Source: a virus. From it: a stretch of 33,243 bases of DNA. The stretch spans positions 1 through 33,243 of IMG/VR virus record IMGVR_UViG_3300023174_000422; one strand, written 5' to 3'. Under the pieces are notes generated by a model, which saw nothing but the letters and a program-made list of their open reading frames with translations, ran no database searches and was not told the DNA's origin. Both the position numbers and the translations under genes were made by a program. Position 1 is the stretch's first letter. Each line of letters starts with the position of its first letter. Shown piece by piece: positions 15,606-24,945 of the stretch.

Positions 15606-16658
15606 TTAATTCACCTGCCGCAGCGCATTGGCAATGACGGCTCGGCGATCCATTTGATTGACTGCACCTGAGATGGCAGCGCCTGGCGCCCCCCTAACCT
15701 GTACAGCCGCTTGTTTTGCTTTTTGAACCTGATTCTGTGCGGCATAGTTTTGTTGCTGTTGAGCATATAAACTTTGTGCCAACTGTGGATCAAGCCTTAC
15801 AGCGGTGTCGTATGCCAATTGCAATTTTTCGCGTTCCGACATATGACTGATGTCCCCTAGAACCTGTGGCGCTTGGAGAAGCGACAACATTCGATCTTGG
15901 ACGGCCTCAAAGTGTGCGTTTGCGGGGTCGCTCGCAAACTGCTGGATTACAGAGAGTGCTCTGTTTTCATTCTGTTTCTGCGCTTCGTACTGGCTTTGCG
16001 TGATGTGTTGCGTGAGCTGCTGCACTTGTTGCGCTAATTGATTGTAGTGCGAATCTTGTTGTGGTGGTGCTTCGCCGCCAAAGTAAGCAGCCACTTGATC
16101 TAGCGGAATTTGAAACTGCTGGATCATTTGGGCAACAGCTTGGGATTTCTGTTGAGGTGTGCCTGTTCTTAACAATGCTGCCGTTTGAAGCAATGGGCCA
16201 ATTGCCGTAGCAGGCGTGGCGTTCTCGTTTCTCAGCATCCACTCGTAGGGCTGAAATAACTCGGTAATTGCCCGAGCCTCGGCATCCCTTTGCTTATACT
16301 GATTGATGCCCTTTTCATAGTCGGCATCCCGCTGGGCAAAGGCTTGCTGTAACTCAGGTGGGGCTTTTTCCCAATGGTCTTTCAGCTCAAGGCGCAGGCT
16401 TTTGGGCATCTCAGCTCTTGGCTTGTCAGCCATCTGAGGCGCTTGGGTTTCTGCGGTGGGGAATTTAGGTGCAAACTTTCCCCCCTCTCGGGGCTGTGTA
16501 GCTGCGTGTTTGCCCCGATTGGTTGGGGTCTTGGTCAAAGCCTCACGGATCGTATCGGCTCTGCTTTGCGGCTCTGCTGGCGCTTGGGGCGCTTCGACCG
16601 CTGGGGTTTCGGGTGCTGGTGTTTCTACTGTGTCGGGTGCGACAACTTCGTTTTCCAT
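15606..16658 (-). CDS. Probable scaffolding protein
   Basis: About 350 residues, immediately before the capsid gene. The first 70 residues are acidic and Pro/Ala/Glu-rich (disordered), then GKFAPKFP, AEMPKSLRLELKDHWEKAPPELQQAFAQRDADYEKG, and a long Gln-rich helical region to residue 330. Low hydrophobicity, helical and disordered character and gene order match phage scaffold proteins. I choose the ATG at 16658, which overlaps the preceding TGA as TGATG; a GTG at 16661 would add one residue. Confidence 0.82.
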   Translation of the reverse strand: MENEVVAPDTVETPAPETPAVEAPQAPAEPQSRADTIREALTKTPTNRGKHAATQPREGGKFAPKFPTAETQAPQMADKPRAEMPKSLRLELKDHWEKAPPELQQAFAQRDADYEKGINQYKQRDAEARAITELFQPYEWMLRNENATPATAIGPLLQTAALLRTGTPQQKSQAVAQMIQQFQIPLDQVAAYFGGEAPPQQDSHYNQLAQQVQQLTQHITQSQYEAQKQNENRALSVIQQFASDPANAHFEAVQDRMLSLLQAPQVLGDISHMSEREKLQLAYDTAVRLDPQLAQSLYAQQQQNYAAQNQVQKAKQAAVQVRGAPGAAISGAVNQMDRRAVIANALRQVN

Positions 16659-17086
16659 CACTTCATCCTTTTCATTTGTTCCAAAGTCATTTTGATCATC
16701 TCCTTGCGCTCGGGCATGGGACGGTTGTGCAATCTGTTTGCCATCTCAACATTCAGATTAGACATCTTAACAGGGGCTATCGGTGCGCCTGGTCGGTCAA
16801 ACTCTTGCACCGTAGCCAACTGACCACGCAACCGGTCTCGGTGCGCTTCTTTTTTCTTGTTCCACTCTTGCTGTGCATACTTAACGTCCGAATGCCCCAT
16901 CTCGATTGAATCGGTGCGCTTTAAGTGTTCGCGCCATTGCTTTCTGCCCTCAATCATCACGCCATCAGGCGACATAAAGGGCGCAATATCGCCCATGACC
17001 GAGGCCATCGATTCGTTTCGGTACTCGCCCCGTGTGACTTCGTAAGCCTCGCTGCCATCTGATGGATAAACCCAAGTACGTTTCAT
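16658..17086 (-). CDS. Conserved hypothetical protein upstream of scaffold, 142 aa
   Basis: Begins MKRTWVYPSDGSEAYEVTRG, with SVMGDIAPFMSPDGVMIEGRKQWREHLKRT (about residues 30-59) and a charged helical end. I recall short phage proteins with this opening, encoded before scaffold genes, but no known role. Its ATG overlaps the preceding stop as ATGA and its TGA overlaps the scaffold start, so it is part of the head-assembly block. Confidence 0.72.
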   Translation of the reverse strand: MKRTWVYPSDGSEAYEVTRGEYRNESMASVMGDIAPFMSPDGVMIEGRKQWREHLKRTDSIEMGHSDVKYAQQEWNKKKEAHRDRLRGQLATVQEFDRPGAPIAPVKMSNLNVEMANRLHNRPMPERKEMIKMTLEQMKRMK

Positions 17087-17442
17087 AGCAAATCCAAAAG
17101 TGTTTCGAAATCTTCTTCATCTTGCTCAAACTCAATCCGCTTTTTTAGCGTTTCAATCTGAACCATGACCGCATCATAAGTGATTACAGTTTGAGCTGCA
17201 ATATCTATTGTCTGAGCTGGTGCGCTGGTGATCTTCTCCCGCTGGTCAGGCGGCAACCCAAACAGCGCTGTCTTGATCTTTTCCCTGCGCTTGGCCTCTT
17301 GCTTCTTTTCCTGCTCCCAAGCCTTGTCGCGCTCATCAAACCCAAAATGCCCACCTAATAGGACTTCGCTTGGCGGTGGCGGCGTTACCGCTGGGCCAAT
17401 CGTGGCAAATGGAAGCTCGGCAAATGCGGCATATCCAAACAC
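17083..17442 (-). CDS. Conserved hypothetical protein, 119 aa, GTG start
   Basis: Opens with a hydrophobic Ala/Pro-rich stretch (MFGYAAFAELPFATIG) then a charged helical region (DERDKAWEQEKKQEAKRREKI) and an acidic C-terminus (EFEQDEEDFETLLDLL). The start codon is GTG at 17442-17440, directly after the preceding TAA (TAAGTG). It is probably a small head-associated protein; no function is known to me. Confidence 0.65.
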   Translation of the reverse strand: MFGYAAFAELPFATIGPAVTPPPPSEVLLGGHFGFDERDKAWEQEKKQEAKRREKIKTALFGLPPDQREKITSAPAQTIDIAAQTVITYDAVMVQIETLKKRIEFEQDEEDFETLLDLL

Positions 17443-18483
17443 TTATGCCCCCCACTTAGCTGCTAATCCATCCGCGTAAGTCTTGTTAACAATGTCTGTG
17501 GCTGCGCTTGGCGCTGTGCTGATCGTGCCTGTGGTCAAAGCCACCGATGTGATTGAGCCGCCAAGGGTTAAGTTTCCTGTGCTGGTGACTGTGCCTGTCA
17601 AGGTCAAGCCGTTAACTGTTCCTGTACCGCCGACTGAGGTAACTGTTCCTACGCTTGTTGAGCCGCCCAACGATGTGGCAACGCCATTTATTGTGATTGA
17701 GGAGTAAGTTAAGGCGCTGTTTGGTATTGATGTTAAGCCCGAACCTGACCCCGAAAATGACGTAGCCGTAATTGTTGTGCCTGTAATGGCTTTGGGCGTA
17801 ATCCCGCCAATTACCAAGTTATCCAATGTGCCTGTATTGGTAGGCGCTATCTCAACCGATCCTATCCCTGTGGGCTTCATGTGGACGTGGCCTGTCCCTG
17901 TGGGGCTTATATCGACTTGGGCATTTGAGCCGTTAATGTTGGTTGAGACATTTAGCGTCAAGTTATCGCCACCGCCTGCACCCATACTTAGCTGCGTTGT
18001 GCCTGATGCGTTTTTAAGGGATAACCCTGCCGAATTAGTGGCTTGAACTGTTGGAGTAGATAGGCTTGTAAGGGTAGCCGTTCCACCTGTAATCGTCACC
18101 GAATTGGCGTTTTGGGTAGACATTGTTCCCAAGCCGCTAATGTCAGTATTGCTTAACGTGACTTCGCCAAATTTGCCAGCCACCGAAATAACTGTTTTAC
18201 CAGCAGGCAAGGTAACAAACACATCTTTTGTGCCTGCCGTCAATAAAAGCTTAGACCCGCCGTTAGATGAGCTTAAAACAGTGTCTCGGCTTAACGTATT
18301 GGAAAGATACGTCCCAATGCCTACCTCCCATTCGGTAGTCCCTTGAATCGTGTAATAAGTTGTGTTGTTGTTGCCAACCGCTGTAAATGCTTGAAACCCA
18401 GCCACCGCGCCATCAAGAGATAACGTGCCTGTTCCTGTCGTGGTGGTGGTTTCCCTAACCCTGTCCGCTATGACAAAGCTCAT
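17443..18483 (-). CDS. Fibre-like structural protein encoded beside the portal, 346 aa
   Basis: Residues 1-100 (MSFVIADRVRETTTTTGTG, then NNTTYYTIQGTTEWEVGIGTYLS, LSRDTVLSSSNGG, TKDVFVTLPAGKTV) form a block I recall in many environmental phage structural proteins. Residues 110-330 are Thr/Gly/Ser-rich beta repeats. The end (SAATDIVNKTYADGLAAKWGA) resembles the ATxxxVNKxYvD motif of phage fibres. It lies between portal and small head proteins, far from the tail spike, so a head fibre or head-decorating appendage is possible. The ATG overlaps the portal stop as ATGA. Confidence 0.75.
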   Translation of the reverse strand: MSFVIADRVRETTTTTGTGTLSLDGAVAGFQAFTAVGNNNTTYYTIQGTTEWEVGIGTYLSNTLSRDTVLSSSNGGSKLLLTAGTKDVFVTLPAGKTVISVAGKFGEVTLSNTDISGLGTMSTQNANSVTITGGTATLTSLSTPTVQATNSAGLSLKNASGTTQLSMGAGGGDNLTLNVSTNINGSNAQVDISPTGTGHVHMKPTGIGSVEIAPTNTGTLDNLVIGGITPKAITGTTITATSFSGSGSGLTSIPNSALTYSSITINGVATSLGGSTSVGTVTSVGGTGTVNGLTLTGTVTSTGNLTLGGSITSVALTTGTISTAPSAATDIVNKTYADGLAAKWGA

Positions 18484-20765
18484 ACTGCAATCTCAACACC
18501 CGCCGCCCGACCATCAGGCCCACGAATAATGCGCTTGGGTGCGCTGATTGCCTGCATTACACCGGTAATCTGTCCAAGGGTTTGACCGTGCATATCAGCA
18601 AGGCGGTTAATTGCTTCGCTCATGCCGTCACCCAAGGTAGCGTCTAGCTCTTCGGATGCCGCCATTTGTGCGCTTAAGGCCGCTTGATCGAGGCCAGCTT
18701 TTGCACCAATTTGAGCCACAAGGACTTTAGTCGCTGCATCAAGCTCTGCTTTCCATCGCTCATATTCTTCCTTTCCAGCCATTTCACGGGCTTTTATCTG
18801 CATCTCGTTATTTTGTTTTGCCGCTTCAAACTCGGCTTTCATCTGCTGCAGCTGCATCTCGGCCTGCACCTTGGCTTGTTGCATCTGCATATCAAGCTGG
18901 GCTTTGACTTGCGTCATCTGTGCGTCAGCCTGCATTTTCATTTGCTCTGTCTGTGCCTGTGCTTGCATCCGCATCTGTTCAGCTTGCTGGTCAGCCTGTA
19001 GCTTCATCATCTCAGGATTTGGCTGTGGCTGCTGTGCCGCCTGTGCCGCTTTGTCGGTCAAGGCTTTCATGGCCTGCTCAATTGCGCCCTCCATCCCTCT
19101 ACCCGCCCTAAATCTGCGAACAAGGAATAAAAGCATTTCTGACATCATGGGCAACATCTCAGGGACGCTTTGCATGATAGGCAATGAGCTTTGCAGGAAT
19201 GAGCCAATGGTCTCCACCGCTTCAGCCGCCGCTTGCTTTTCTGCTTGCTCATCAATTTGAGCCAAGCTATCGGCCTCGACTTGGATGTGGAAGTCCCTGA
19301 TCGTGCTGTTAGACAGCATTTGGATCGCTGCTTGCAACAACTGGGGATTCTGACCGTCTTGCGTATTCATCACGCCCGACATCTCAACAATTAACTCAGG
19401 TGGGTAAAACTTGCAAATGATCTGAGCTTTGAGCTTAAACACATCAGTGGCAAACCGCGCCACATCGCCTTGGGCGCTACGCAGACGCAAGCTACCAAAG
19501 TTGGCCTTAAGCTGTTGAGCACCAAGGGTTTCTTGGGCTTTGGACGATCCGCGCAGAATGTCCGATATGCCCATAATCTCGTAGATCGACTGCTTGACCT
19601 GTTCCCGAGCCGCATACAACTCCCGCAAGGTCACAATGATCTGCGAGGTGTCCATCATGTCAATAGCGCCTTTTAAGCCGCCTTTTTCTGACATTGCCGC
19701 CCAGCCGGTCACAGGGAATAACTTGTTGTCCACGCCCTCGCTAAACATCCGCGCCAGCTCTTTAAACTCGGCATTGAACACACCAACCGCCTTACAAGCC
19801 TTGGTCAGCAAGTAAATGCGCTGTGTTAAGTTGTCTAACTCTTGTGCCTGATCCTCGTATTCGCAGTAATCAGGAATTGGAATCATTGTCCCTGTGGTGG
19901 TGGTCGCCAACAAGGGTTTAGGGCAAGGGAAGAATTCTTCTAGCTCTAAGGGGTCATCTCTCTCGTCTAGCGCCTGTGGATAACCTTTGGCAATCCAGCA
20001 AACTTTACCGCTGCGCTTATTCCATATCTCATAGACCTTGGCTTTTTTGTCATAGGTCATCTTGGCGGTCAAGGGATTCTTGCCGTCCATGTCGGTGTTT
20101 TGGCTGGTCAGGCTTACGTTTTTAAATACGTCCCCAAAGCGCTCAACGCCCTCATCCTTGGTCATGTAGACCGCCCGAGCTACCCACCAAACCTCGTCCC
20201 ATGTGCGAGCTGGTGAATGCAAGAAGTCAGCCCAGTAAACGTAATCAATGGGGCTGTGGGCGGCATCAATGCGCTCCACCGGCTCTTCCACTACGTCATA
20301 AACCTGTGCTTCTTCTGATTCTTGGCTTTCAATCTCAGGGCTACCGCCAACAATGATCGGCTCGTAGCGAATCCATGCTGTACCGCGACCAGGCAGCAAT
20401 CTATCCTCAACCACCCCACGCATTGCATTATCAAAGTCAGCAAATTGGGTGGTCTCGTACTCCATGACCCTCTCAAGCATTGTTGAGGCAAGGCGACCTA
20501 CAGGGTCTTGGTCGGAGAATCGGCGCGATACCTCGGGTTTGGCTTGTCTGCCGTAGAGAGACGGAAACAGAACTTGAATGTTTGACCACAGGATGTTGAA
20601 CTTCATCCTTGGCATCTCTATTGCATCACGTTCATCCCGATAGCGCTTGACAACCTTTTGACCGCGCTTTTCCCATTTGTCAAATGACTTTTGGGCGGTC
20701 TCTATTTGATCGTGCCAATAAGGGCCAGCATCTTCGCCCTCGTATGCGCCTGTTTCTTCGTACAT
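18480..20765 (-). CDS. Portal protein, P22-type
   Basis: A 761-residue protein right after the large terminase and a 92-aa gene. Residues 20-150 include KRGQKVVKRYRDERD, PRMKFNILWSNIQVLFPSLYGRQAKPEV and MRGVVEDRLLPGRGTAWIRYEP, blocks I recognise from P22-type portals. GISDILRGSSKAQETLGAQQLK (about residues 405-426) matches their conserved central helix. From about residue 583 to 680 runs a Met/Gln-rich coiled coil, comparable to the C-terminal helical barrel of P22 portal. Portal dodecamers form the packaging and ejection channel. Confidence 0.9.
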   Translation of the reverse strand: MYEETGAYEGEDAGPYWHDQIETAQKSFDKWEKRGQKVVKRYRDERDAIEMPRMKFNILWSNIQVLFPSLYGRQAKPEVSRRFSDQDPVGRLASTMLERVMEYETTQFADFDNAMRGVVEDRLLPGRGTAWIRYEPIIVGGSPEIESQESEEAQVYDVVEEPVERIDAAHSPIDYVYWADFLHSPARTWDEVWWVARAVYMTKDEGVERFGDVFKNVSLTSQNTDMDGKNPLTAKMTYDKKAKVYEIWNKRSGKVCWIAKGYPQALDERDDPLELEEFFPCPKPLLATTTTGTMIPIPDYCEYEDQAQELDNLTQRIYLLTKACKAVGVFNAEFKELARMFSEGVDNKLFPVTGWAAMSEKGGLKGAIDMMDTSQIIVTLRELYAAREQVKQSIYEIMGISDILRGSSKAQETLGAQQLKANFGSLRLRSAQGDVARFATDVFKLKAQIICKFYPPELIVEMSGVMNTQDGQNPQLLQAAIQMLSNSTIRDFHIQVEADSLAQIDEQAEKQAAAEAVETIGSFLQSSLPIMQSVPEMLPMMSEMLLFLVRRFRAGRGMEGAIEQAMKALTDKAAQAAQQPQPNPEMMKLQADQQAEQMRMQAQAQTEQMKMQADAQMTQVKAQLDMQMQQAKVQAEMQLQQMKAEFEAAKQNNEMQIKAREMAGKEEYERWKAELDAATKVLVAQIGAKAGLDQAALSAQMAASEELDATLGDGMSEAINRLADMHGQTLGQITGVMQAISAPKRIIRGPDGRAAGVEIAV

Positions 20766-20767
20766 GA

Positions 20768-21046
20768 TCAGCTACCAGCGGCAAAGAAGAATGTCACATC
20801 TAATGCTGTGCCACCAATCGTGGCGTACAAACTGACACCTACGTTTGCAGGGAATCGGTGAAACCCAATGGCAGGGGTAATAGTGCCACTCATTACTTCG
20901 CCACTAGCGCCGCCATTGCGGAGTACCAAAGTGCCTACGGTTGTGCTGTTGACGTAGAACCCAATCAACTGGCAAGGGCCTGGCGTTACTGCGCCGGTTG
21001 CGGTGATGTTCTTATATCCACCGACTTCTGCTACTGGTGCACTCAT
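20768..21046 (-). CDS. Small beta-rich structural protein, 92 aa
   Basis: Sequence GGYKNITATGAVTPGPCQLIGFYVNSTTVGTLVLRNG, then SGTITPAIGFHRFPANVGVSLYATI, ending FFFAAGS. Its short beta strands and Gly/Thr/Val content fit a small particle-surface or decoration-type protein. It is coupled to terminase by ATGA and sits two bases before the portal start. I know similar short proteins in phage genomes but no experimentally assigned role. Confidence 0.68.
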   Translation of the reverse strand: MSAPVAEVGGYKNITATGAVTPGPCQLIGFYVNSTTVGTLVLRNGGASGEVMSGTITPAIGFHRFPANVGVSLYATIGGTALDVTFFFAAGS

Positions 21047-22362
21047 ATTCGCTCCTCTTTATGTTGCATCTCATAATCCCACAGCTCATCAAGAGTGATG
21101 GTTTGCAGGGTCTTGCCCTTGGGCGGTGTCAAATCTCTTGCTTCTTGTCTATAAGCTACTGCAAGCATTCTAAACGCATCTGCGGGGTGTGAGCACCAAT
21201 CATGGCGTGGAGTTTGACGAAAAGTTTTCTTATCTTCATCATATTCCCGCTGATATTGCCTTAACGCTTCCAGCCCCTCATCGCAGCTTGTGTCAAACCA
21301 GCATATTGGCAAAATCATCCGCACCGCTTGGATGCCGTCCTGTATACCAATCTCAGGCACGATGGCTAACTTGCTCAAACCCCCAAGGTGCGATGCCAGC
21401 TGCTCAACAATAGACTTACCCCCCGATGCCAGCGTTTTAGCCCTAGCGTCATGCGGTAGGTAATGCTTGGTATATCGATAACCCTTAGAGTTAACAACGC
21501 TTGCAATTTCCTCAATGCTTGCGCCGCTGACCGCGTAATAGTCCATTACCCTGATCTCGCCCCTGACCACTTGATACCACCAAATCGCTGTGTCGTCCCG
21601 ATAACCTAAGTCCCATGCGGTGTAAACAGGGGACTCAGGCTCAAAGGGTAGCTCACATATTCGGCCTGCGTCTTGGGCTTGGCGCATCTCTTGACCATAG
21701 AAAGCCCCAAGGATGGCGGCATCAAAGCTGCACTCATACTCTTGGTCGTATTGGTCTTGGCTTAACTGAGACCGAGCCGCTTCTAATTCTGAGTCGGGCA
21801 ATAGATTGGACATTGATGCCGGCAGCCTTAACAAAAACCAATCAGGCACAACTTGGCTTACCTTATAGATGTCGTGAAACTGATTCTTGCCTTTGGGCGT
21901 ACCACCAAAGACCGCCCAGCCTAGTCGGTCTGACAATGTGGGACGAATGACGTTACCCCACACGCTAGGTTTGAAGTCGCCGTATTCATCAAGGTAAACG
22001 CCGTTAAAGCCCAAGCCCCGCATAGCATCTGCGTTATCTGAGCCAAACAGCATGATCTTTGCGCCGTTTAGCAGCTCAACTGACAAGTCCGATTCATTGG
22101 TGGCCTTAGTTACTGGCGCGGCGTAGAACTTAAGGTAATCCCATGCCACCCGCTTGGCTTGGCTACGAAATGGTGCAATGTAGGCATATTGGGCTGATCT
22201 ATTGCCCTCGGTTATGGCTCGCTTGATCAGGTCATTGATTGCCGCTACGGTCTTGCCAGCCCTACGGTGGGCAACCAAACAAGACCAGCGCTCAGTCCTG
22301 TTGTGGAATGGCATGAATGCCTCCCTTGGTGAATAGGGCAGGATTATTTCCCTGCTGCCCAC
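21043..22362 (-). CDS. terL: Terminase large subunit
   Basis: A 439-residue packaging ATPase-nuclease. Walker A is AHRRAGKT at residues 31-38, Walker B VYLDEYGD at 122-129, and the coupling motif GGTPKG at 153-158. The RNaseH-like nuclease half has Asp251 in AWDLGYRDD, HD at 304-305 in YLPHDARAK, and Asp395 in SHPADAFRM. The start is GTG at 22362, within the last 19 bases of the small-subunit gene. The protein docks on the portal to pump DNA and cut it. Confidence 0.95.
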   Translation of the reverse strand: MGSREIILPYSPREAFMPFHNRTERWSCLVAHRRAGKTVAAINDLIKRAITEGNRSAQYAYIAPFRSQAKRVAWDYLKFYAAPVTKATNESDLSVELLNGAKIMLFGSDNADAMRGLGFNGVYLDEYGDFKPSVWGNVIRPTLSDRLGWAVFGGTPKGKNQFHDIYKVSQVVPDWFLLRLPASMSNLLPDSELEAARSQLSQDQYDQEYECSFDAAILGAFYGQEMRQAQDAGRICELPFEPESPVYTAWDLGYRDDTAIWWYQVVRGEIRVMDYYAVSGASIEEIASVVNSKGYRYTKHYLPHDARAKTLASGGKSIVEQLASHLGGLSKLAIVPEIGIQDGIQAVRMILPICWFDTSCDEGLEALRQYQREYDEDKKTFRQTPRHDWCSHPADAFRMLAVAYRQEARDLTPPKGKTLQTITLDELWDYEMQHKEERI

Positions 22363-22682
22363 TTGATCACCAAGTCTTGACCCTCTGCGCCTGTGATTTC
22401 TTGCTTAACGGTTTCAGCCCAGCGCATCTGTGTCTTAGTCCACCAAATCAAAGCCGTTGTGTCGCCGCTTGTGGCCTTTGTAAACAGGGTTTTGGCTATT
22501 TGCCCATTGGCTTTAGCTTTGCCCATGTCTAGTTCTGCTCGGTAATACTTGCGTAGGGTCTTATCATCTATACCAACAAGCACCCCAATCGATTCATGCG
22601 GCAAGCCTAATCCGCTGCTGGATTCGACCAGTTTGCGGGTTTCGGGCGTTGGCTTATGAGCCTTTTGTGGGATTACTGGCAT
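22344..22682 (-). CDS. terS: Terminase small subunit
   Basis: A 112-residue protein just before terL. An N-terminal helix-turn-helix (about residues 12-52: ETRKLVESSSGLGLPHESIG, then GIDDKTLRKYYRAELDMGK) is followed by the block TLFTKATSGDTTALIWWTKTQMRW that is standard for this family. It recognises the packaging site and regulates the large subunit. The 20 bases before its start contain no clear ribosome binding site. Confidence 0.88.
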   Translation of the reverse strand: MPVIPQKAHKPTPETRKLVESSSGLGLPHESIGVLVGIDDKTLRKYYRAELDMGKAKANGQIAKTLFTKATSGDTTALIWWTKTQMRWAETVKQEITGAEGQDLVIKWAAGK

Positions 22683-22702
22683 CTTTTATATAGGGGAACT
22701 CG

Positions 22703-23905
22703 TTAAGCTGTTACGGTGGATTCTAACAACAATACGGCCTTTTTGCCTGTAAAGTCTTCCCATCGCTTAACAATTACATCGCAATATTTGGGGTCTAACT
22801 CCATTAATCGCGCATACCGTCCATGCTTTTCTGCTGCCAGCATTGTTGTACCGCTTCCACCAAAGGAATCCAACACAATATCGCCGCCTTTGGTGTTGTT
22901 AAGCATTTGGTACTCAAACAGGGCAACAGGCTTCATAGTTGGGTGTTCACCGCTTCTACTAGGGCGCTCAAATTCTAGGATGGTGGTTTGCTTGCGATCA
23001 GCCGACCAAAGGTGTCCAGCACCCTCTTTCCACCCATACAGGCAAGGCTCATGCTTCCAGTGGTAGTCTTGCCGCCCCATAACCATGCTGGACTTCTTCC
23101 ATATTAAGCATTGGCGCACTTTCCAGCCGGCATCGTGTGCCGCGCCGCGGAAGTTATAGCCCTCTGAATCTGCGTGCCAAATGTAAAAGACCGCGCCTGG
23201 CTTCATTACCAAATCCGCTGTCACATAAGCATCCCGCAAGAATTGCCGAAATTGCTCATCGCCCATGCTGTCGTTTTGAATTTTTAACGCATCCTTGGTT
23301 TTGCCCTCATACGCTACGTTATAAGGTGGGTCGGTTAACCACATATCCACAAGTTGGCCATCGCATAGCTTTTCCATGTCGGTCAGGCTGCACGAATCTC
23401 CACACATTAGGCGGTGTTTGCCCAATTGGTATATATCGCCCAATTTCGTGGTCGGCTCATCAGGCACTTCAGGAACAGCGTCCTCGTCTGTTAAGCCCTC
23501 AATTACCTCAGGCTCAAGCAATGCGCTTAACTCTTTAGGGTCAAAGCCAAGCAATTCCAGCGCAAAGCCGTCTGCCAGCAAGTCGTTAAGCTCAATGGTT
23601 AACAGCTCGTTGTCCCAGCCAGCGTTTAGCGCCAGGCGGTTGTCGGCAATGATGTAGGCTTTCTTTTGGGTCTCTGTTAAGTCTGCCAGCTCTATGGTGG
23701 GTACTTCCTTATAGCCCAGCTTTCTTGCCGCTAGTAGCCTGCCGTGGCCTGCAATGATGCCGTTTGCCCCATCTACCAATATTGGGTTAGTCCAGCCAAA
23801 CTCTTTAATGCTTGCCGCTATTTGTGCCACTTGCTCATCGCTGTGGGTTCGGCTGTTATTGATGTAGGGTATTAGGCTGTCAACCTTTTTTTGGGTTATC
23901 TTCAT
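22703..23905 (-). CDS. DNA methyltransferase with N-terminal ParB-like domain
   Basis: Residues 1-130 form a ParB/sulfiredoxin-like domain (NSRTHSDEQVAQIAASIKEFGW, IIAGHGRLLAA with GHGR at 53-56). Residues 160-400 form a beta-class amino-methyltransferase: TDPPY at 191-195 (motif IV) and DSFGGSGTT ending at 354 (motif I). DPPY suggests N6-adenine modification, but N4-cytosine cannot be excluded. Such fusions are frequent in phages, where modification protects DNA or marks it for packaging. No cognate restriction gene is present. It lies directly before the terminases. Confidence 0.92.
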   Translation of the reverse strand: MKITQKKVDSLIPYINNSRTHSDEQVAQIAASIKEFGWTNPILVDGANGIIAGHGRLLAARKLGYKEVPTIELADLTETQKKAYIIADNRLALNAGWDNELLTIELNDLLADGFALELLGFDPKELSALLEPEVIEGLTDEDAVPEVPDEPTTKLGDIYQLGKHRLMCGDSCSLTDMEKLCDGQLVDMWLTDPPYNVAYEGKTKDALKIQNDSMGDEQFRQFLRDAYVTADLVMKPGAVFYIWHADSEGYNFRGAAHDAGWKVRQCLIWKKSSMVMGRQDYHWKHEPCLYGWKEGAGHLWSADRKQTTILEFERPSRSGEHPTMKPVALFEYQMLNNTKGGDIVLDSFGGSGTTMLAAEKHGRYARLMELDPKYCDVIVKRWEDFTGKKAVLLLESTVTA

Positions 23906-23911
23906 TTACCG

Positions 23912-24592
23912 TTATCCATCAACCGTCTCCCGCATTTTGATTAGGCCGTTAAGCATCCTGCTTTTGGTATTAAACCATTGCTTGCTGAAGTCACAGTTTT
24001 GGTAATGGTCGAACTCAGGGATGCCTAACGTGTAATGGGCAATCTTGGCGTTCTTGTTCTCTTGTTCGCCAACCAGTACGTTCCATTCTTTCGGTAGCTC
24101 ACCGATAAGTGAATCAGGCAACCAACCGAATCGGTGAAGCTCTGAGCCTGTATGGTCATCTACAAACTCAGGCGTTAAAACTCTGTTTCTGAGGTGATCG
24201 CAATTCCAAAGTATTAAACTTGACCAGTTCTTTCGGGGATAATCCCGATTCGCCGATTCCATAGGTGTACCGATATATTTCCTTGGGTGCTTAGTCTGAT
24301 ATTCATGCTTGACCACTTGCACCGCCTTGGTTGGGTCAAATAGCTTGTTAAGGTTATCAATGTTGGCAAGCATCAGCATATCGCTTGCATCCAAAAATAT
24401 TGCTTTGCCGGTGAACTTTGTAAAGTAGGGGACTAAAAACCGCTGATAGGTGAATGCGTTTGTGCCGTCTCGCTGTAAGCCGTACAGAGGCGTTATGGCT
24501 ACTGGCTCGCTGGTGCGCTCAATCAGGCTTTGGCAGAACACATGGTAGCCAACAGCCTCCCTTGGGTCGTAACCAGCGAATATCCTAATCAT
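23912..24592 (-). CDS. Glycosyltransferase, GT8-like phage family
   Basis: Opens MIRIFAGYDPREAVGYHVF, followed by a DGTNAFTYQRFLVPYF block and FLDASDMLMLANIDNL, where Asp68 and Asp71 form a D-x-x-D version of the metal-binding DxD motif. Later blocks (WSSLILWNCDHLRNRVLTPEFV, KIAHYTLGIPEFD) are shared with GT8-like phage proteins. The sugar and acceptor are unknown; DNA, virion protein or host envelope are possible. The start overlaps the preceding stop as ATGA. Confidence 0.82.
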   Translation of the reverse strand: MIRIFAGYDPREAVGYHVFCQSLIERTSEPVAITPLYGLQRDGTNAFTYQRFLVPYFTKFTGKAIFLDASDMLMLANIDNLNKLFDPTKAVQVVKHEYQTKHPRKYIGTPMESANRDYPRKNWSSLILWNCDHLRNRVLTPEFVDDHTGSELHRFGWLPDSLIGELPKEWNVLVGEQENKNAKIAHYTLGIPEFDHYQNCDFSKQWFNTKSRMLNGLIKMRETVDG

Positions 24593-24945
24593 TTCAGCGT
24601 CAGCTTGTACAGGGTTGAGTCAATCAGCGCCGCTATTTCGTCCACAATGTTCTGCAGCTGGCTATCGTCAGGCAAAGCCTCGCGGTTTTTGTAAACGTAA
24701 TCCTTAATGCTGGTCAGGTACTTAACAGGGTCTTTGGCATTGTGGAAGTTCTCAGGAAAATCCTTGATCTTCTCGTAGCACCCTGCGTAAGCCTCGGCGT
24801 AGGTGTCAGCCAGCTCAAGAATCTCGGTGTAGTACGCCCCCAGCGCCATGTGGACTGCAAACGAATCAGTCGCCAAGTGCATGAAATGGGTAACTGTCGA
24901 GCTGTGAAACAGCGTGGAAATAAAGTCGGCAACGTCTTTTTTCAT
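24589..24945 (-). CDS. DUF5856-like protein with predicted Dps/ferritin-like helical fold
   Basis: A 118-residue all-helical protein: MKKDVADFISTLFHSSTVTHFMHLATDSFAVHMALGAYYTEI, then ELADTYAEAYAGCYEKIKDFP. H20, H23 and H32, with following acidic residues, resemble the helix-1 and helix-2 pattern of Dps-like proteins, and I recall the family as DUF5856. In phages it appears as a single small gene of unknown role. It is the first gene of the late leftward block, 110 bases past the early terminator. No metal-binding activity is shown. Confidence 0.72.
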   Translation of the reverse strand: MKKDVADFISTLFHSSTVTHFMHLATDSFAVHMALGAYYTEILELADTYAEAYAGCYEKIKDFPENFHNAKDPVKYLTSIKDYVYKNREALPDDSQLQNIVDEIAALIDSTLYKLTLK

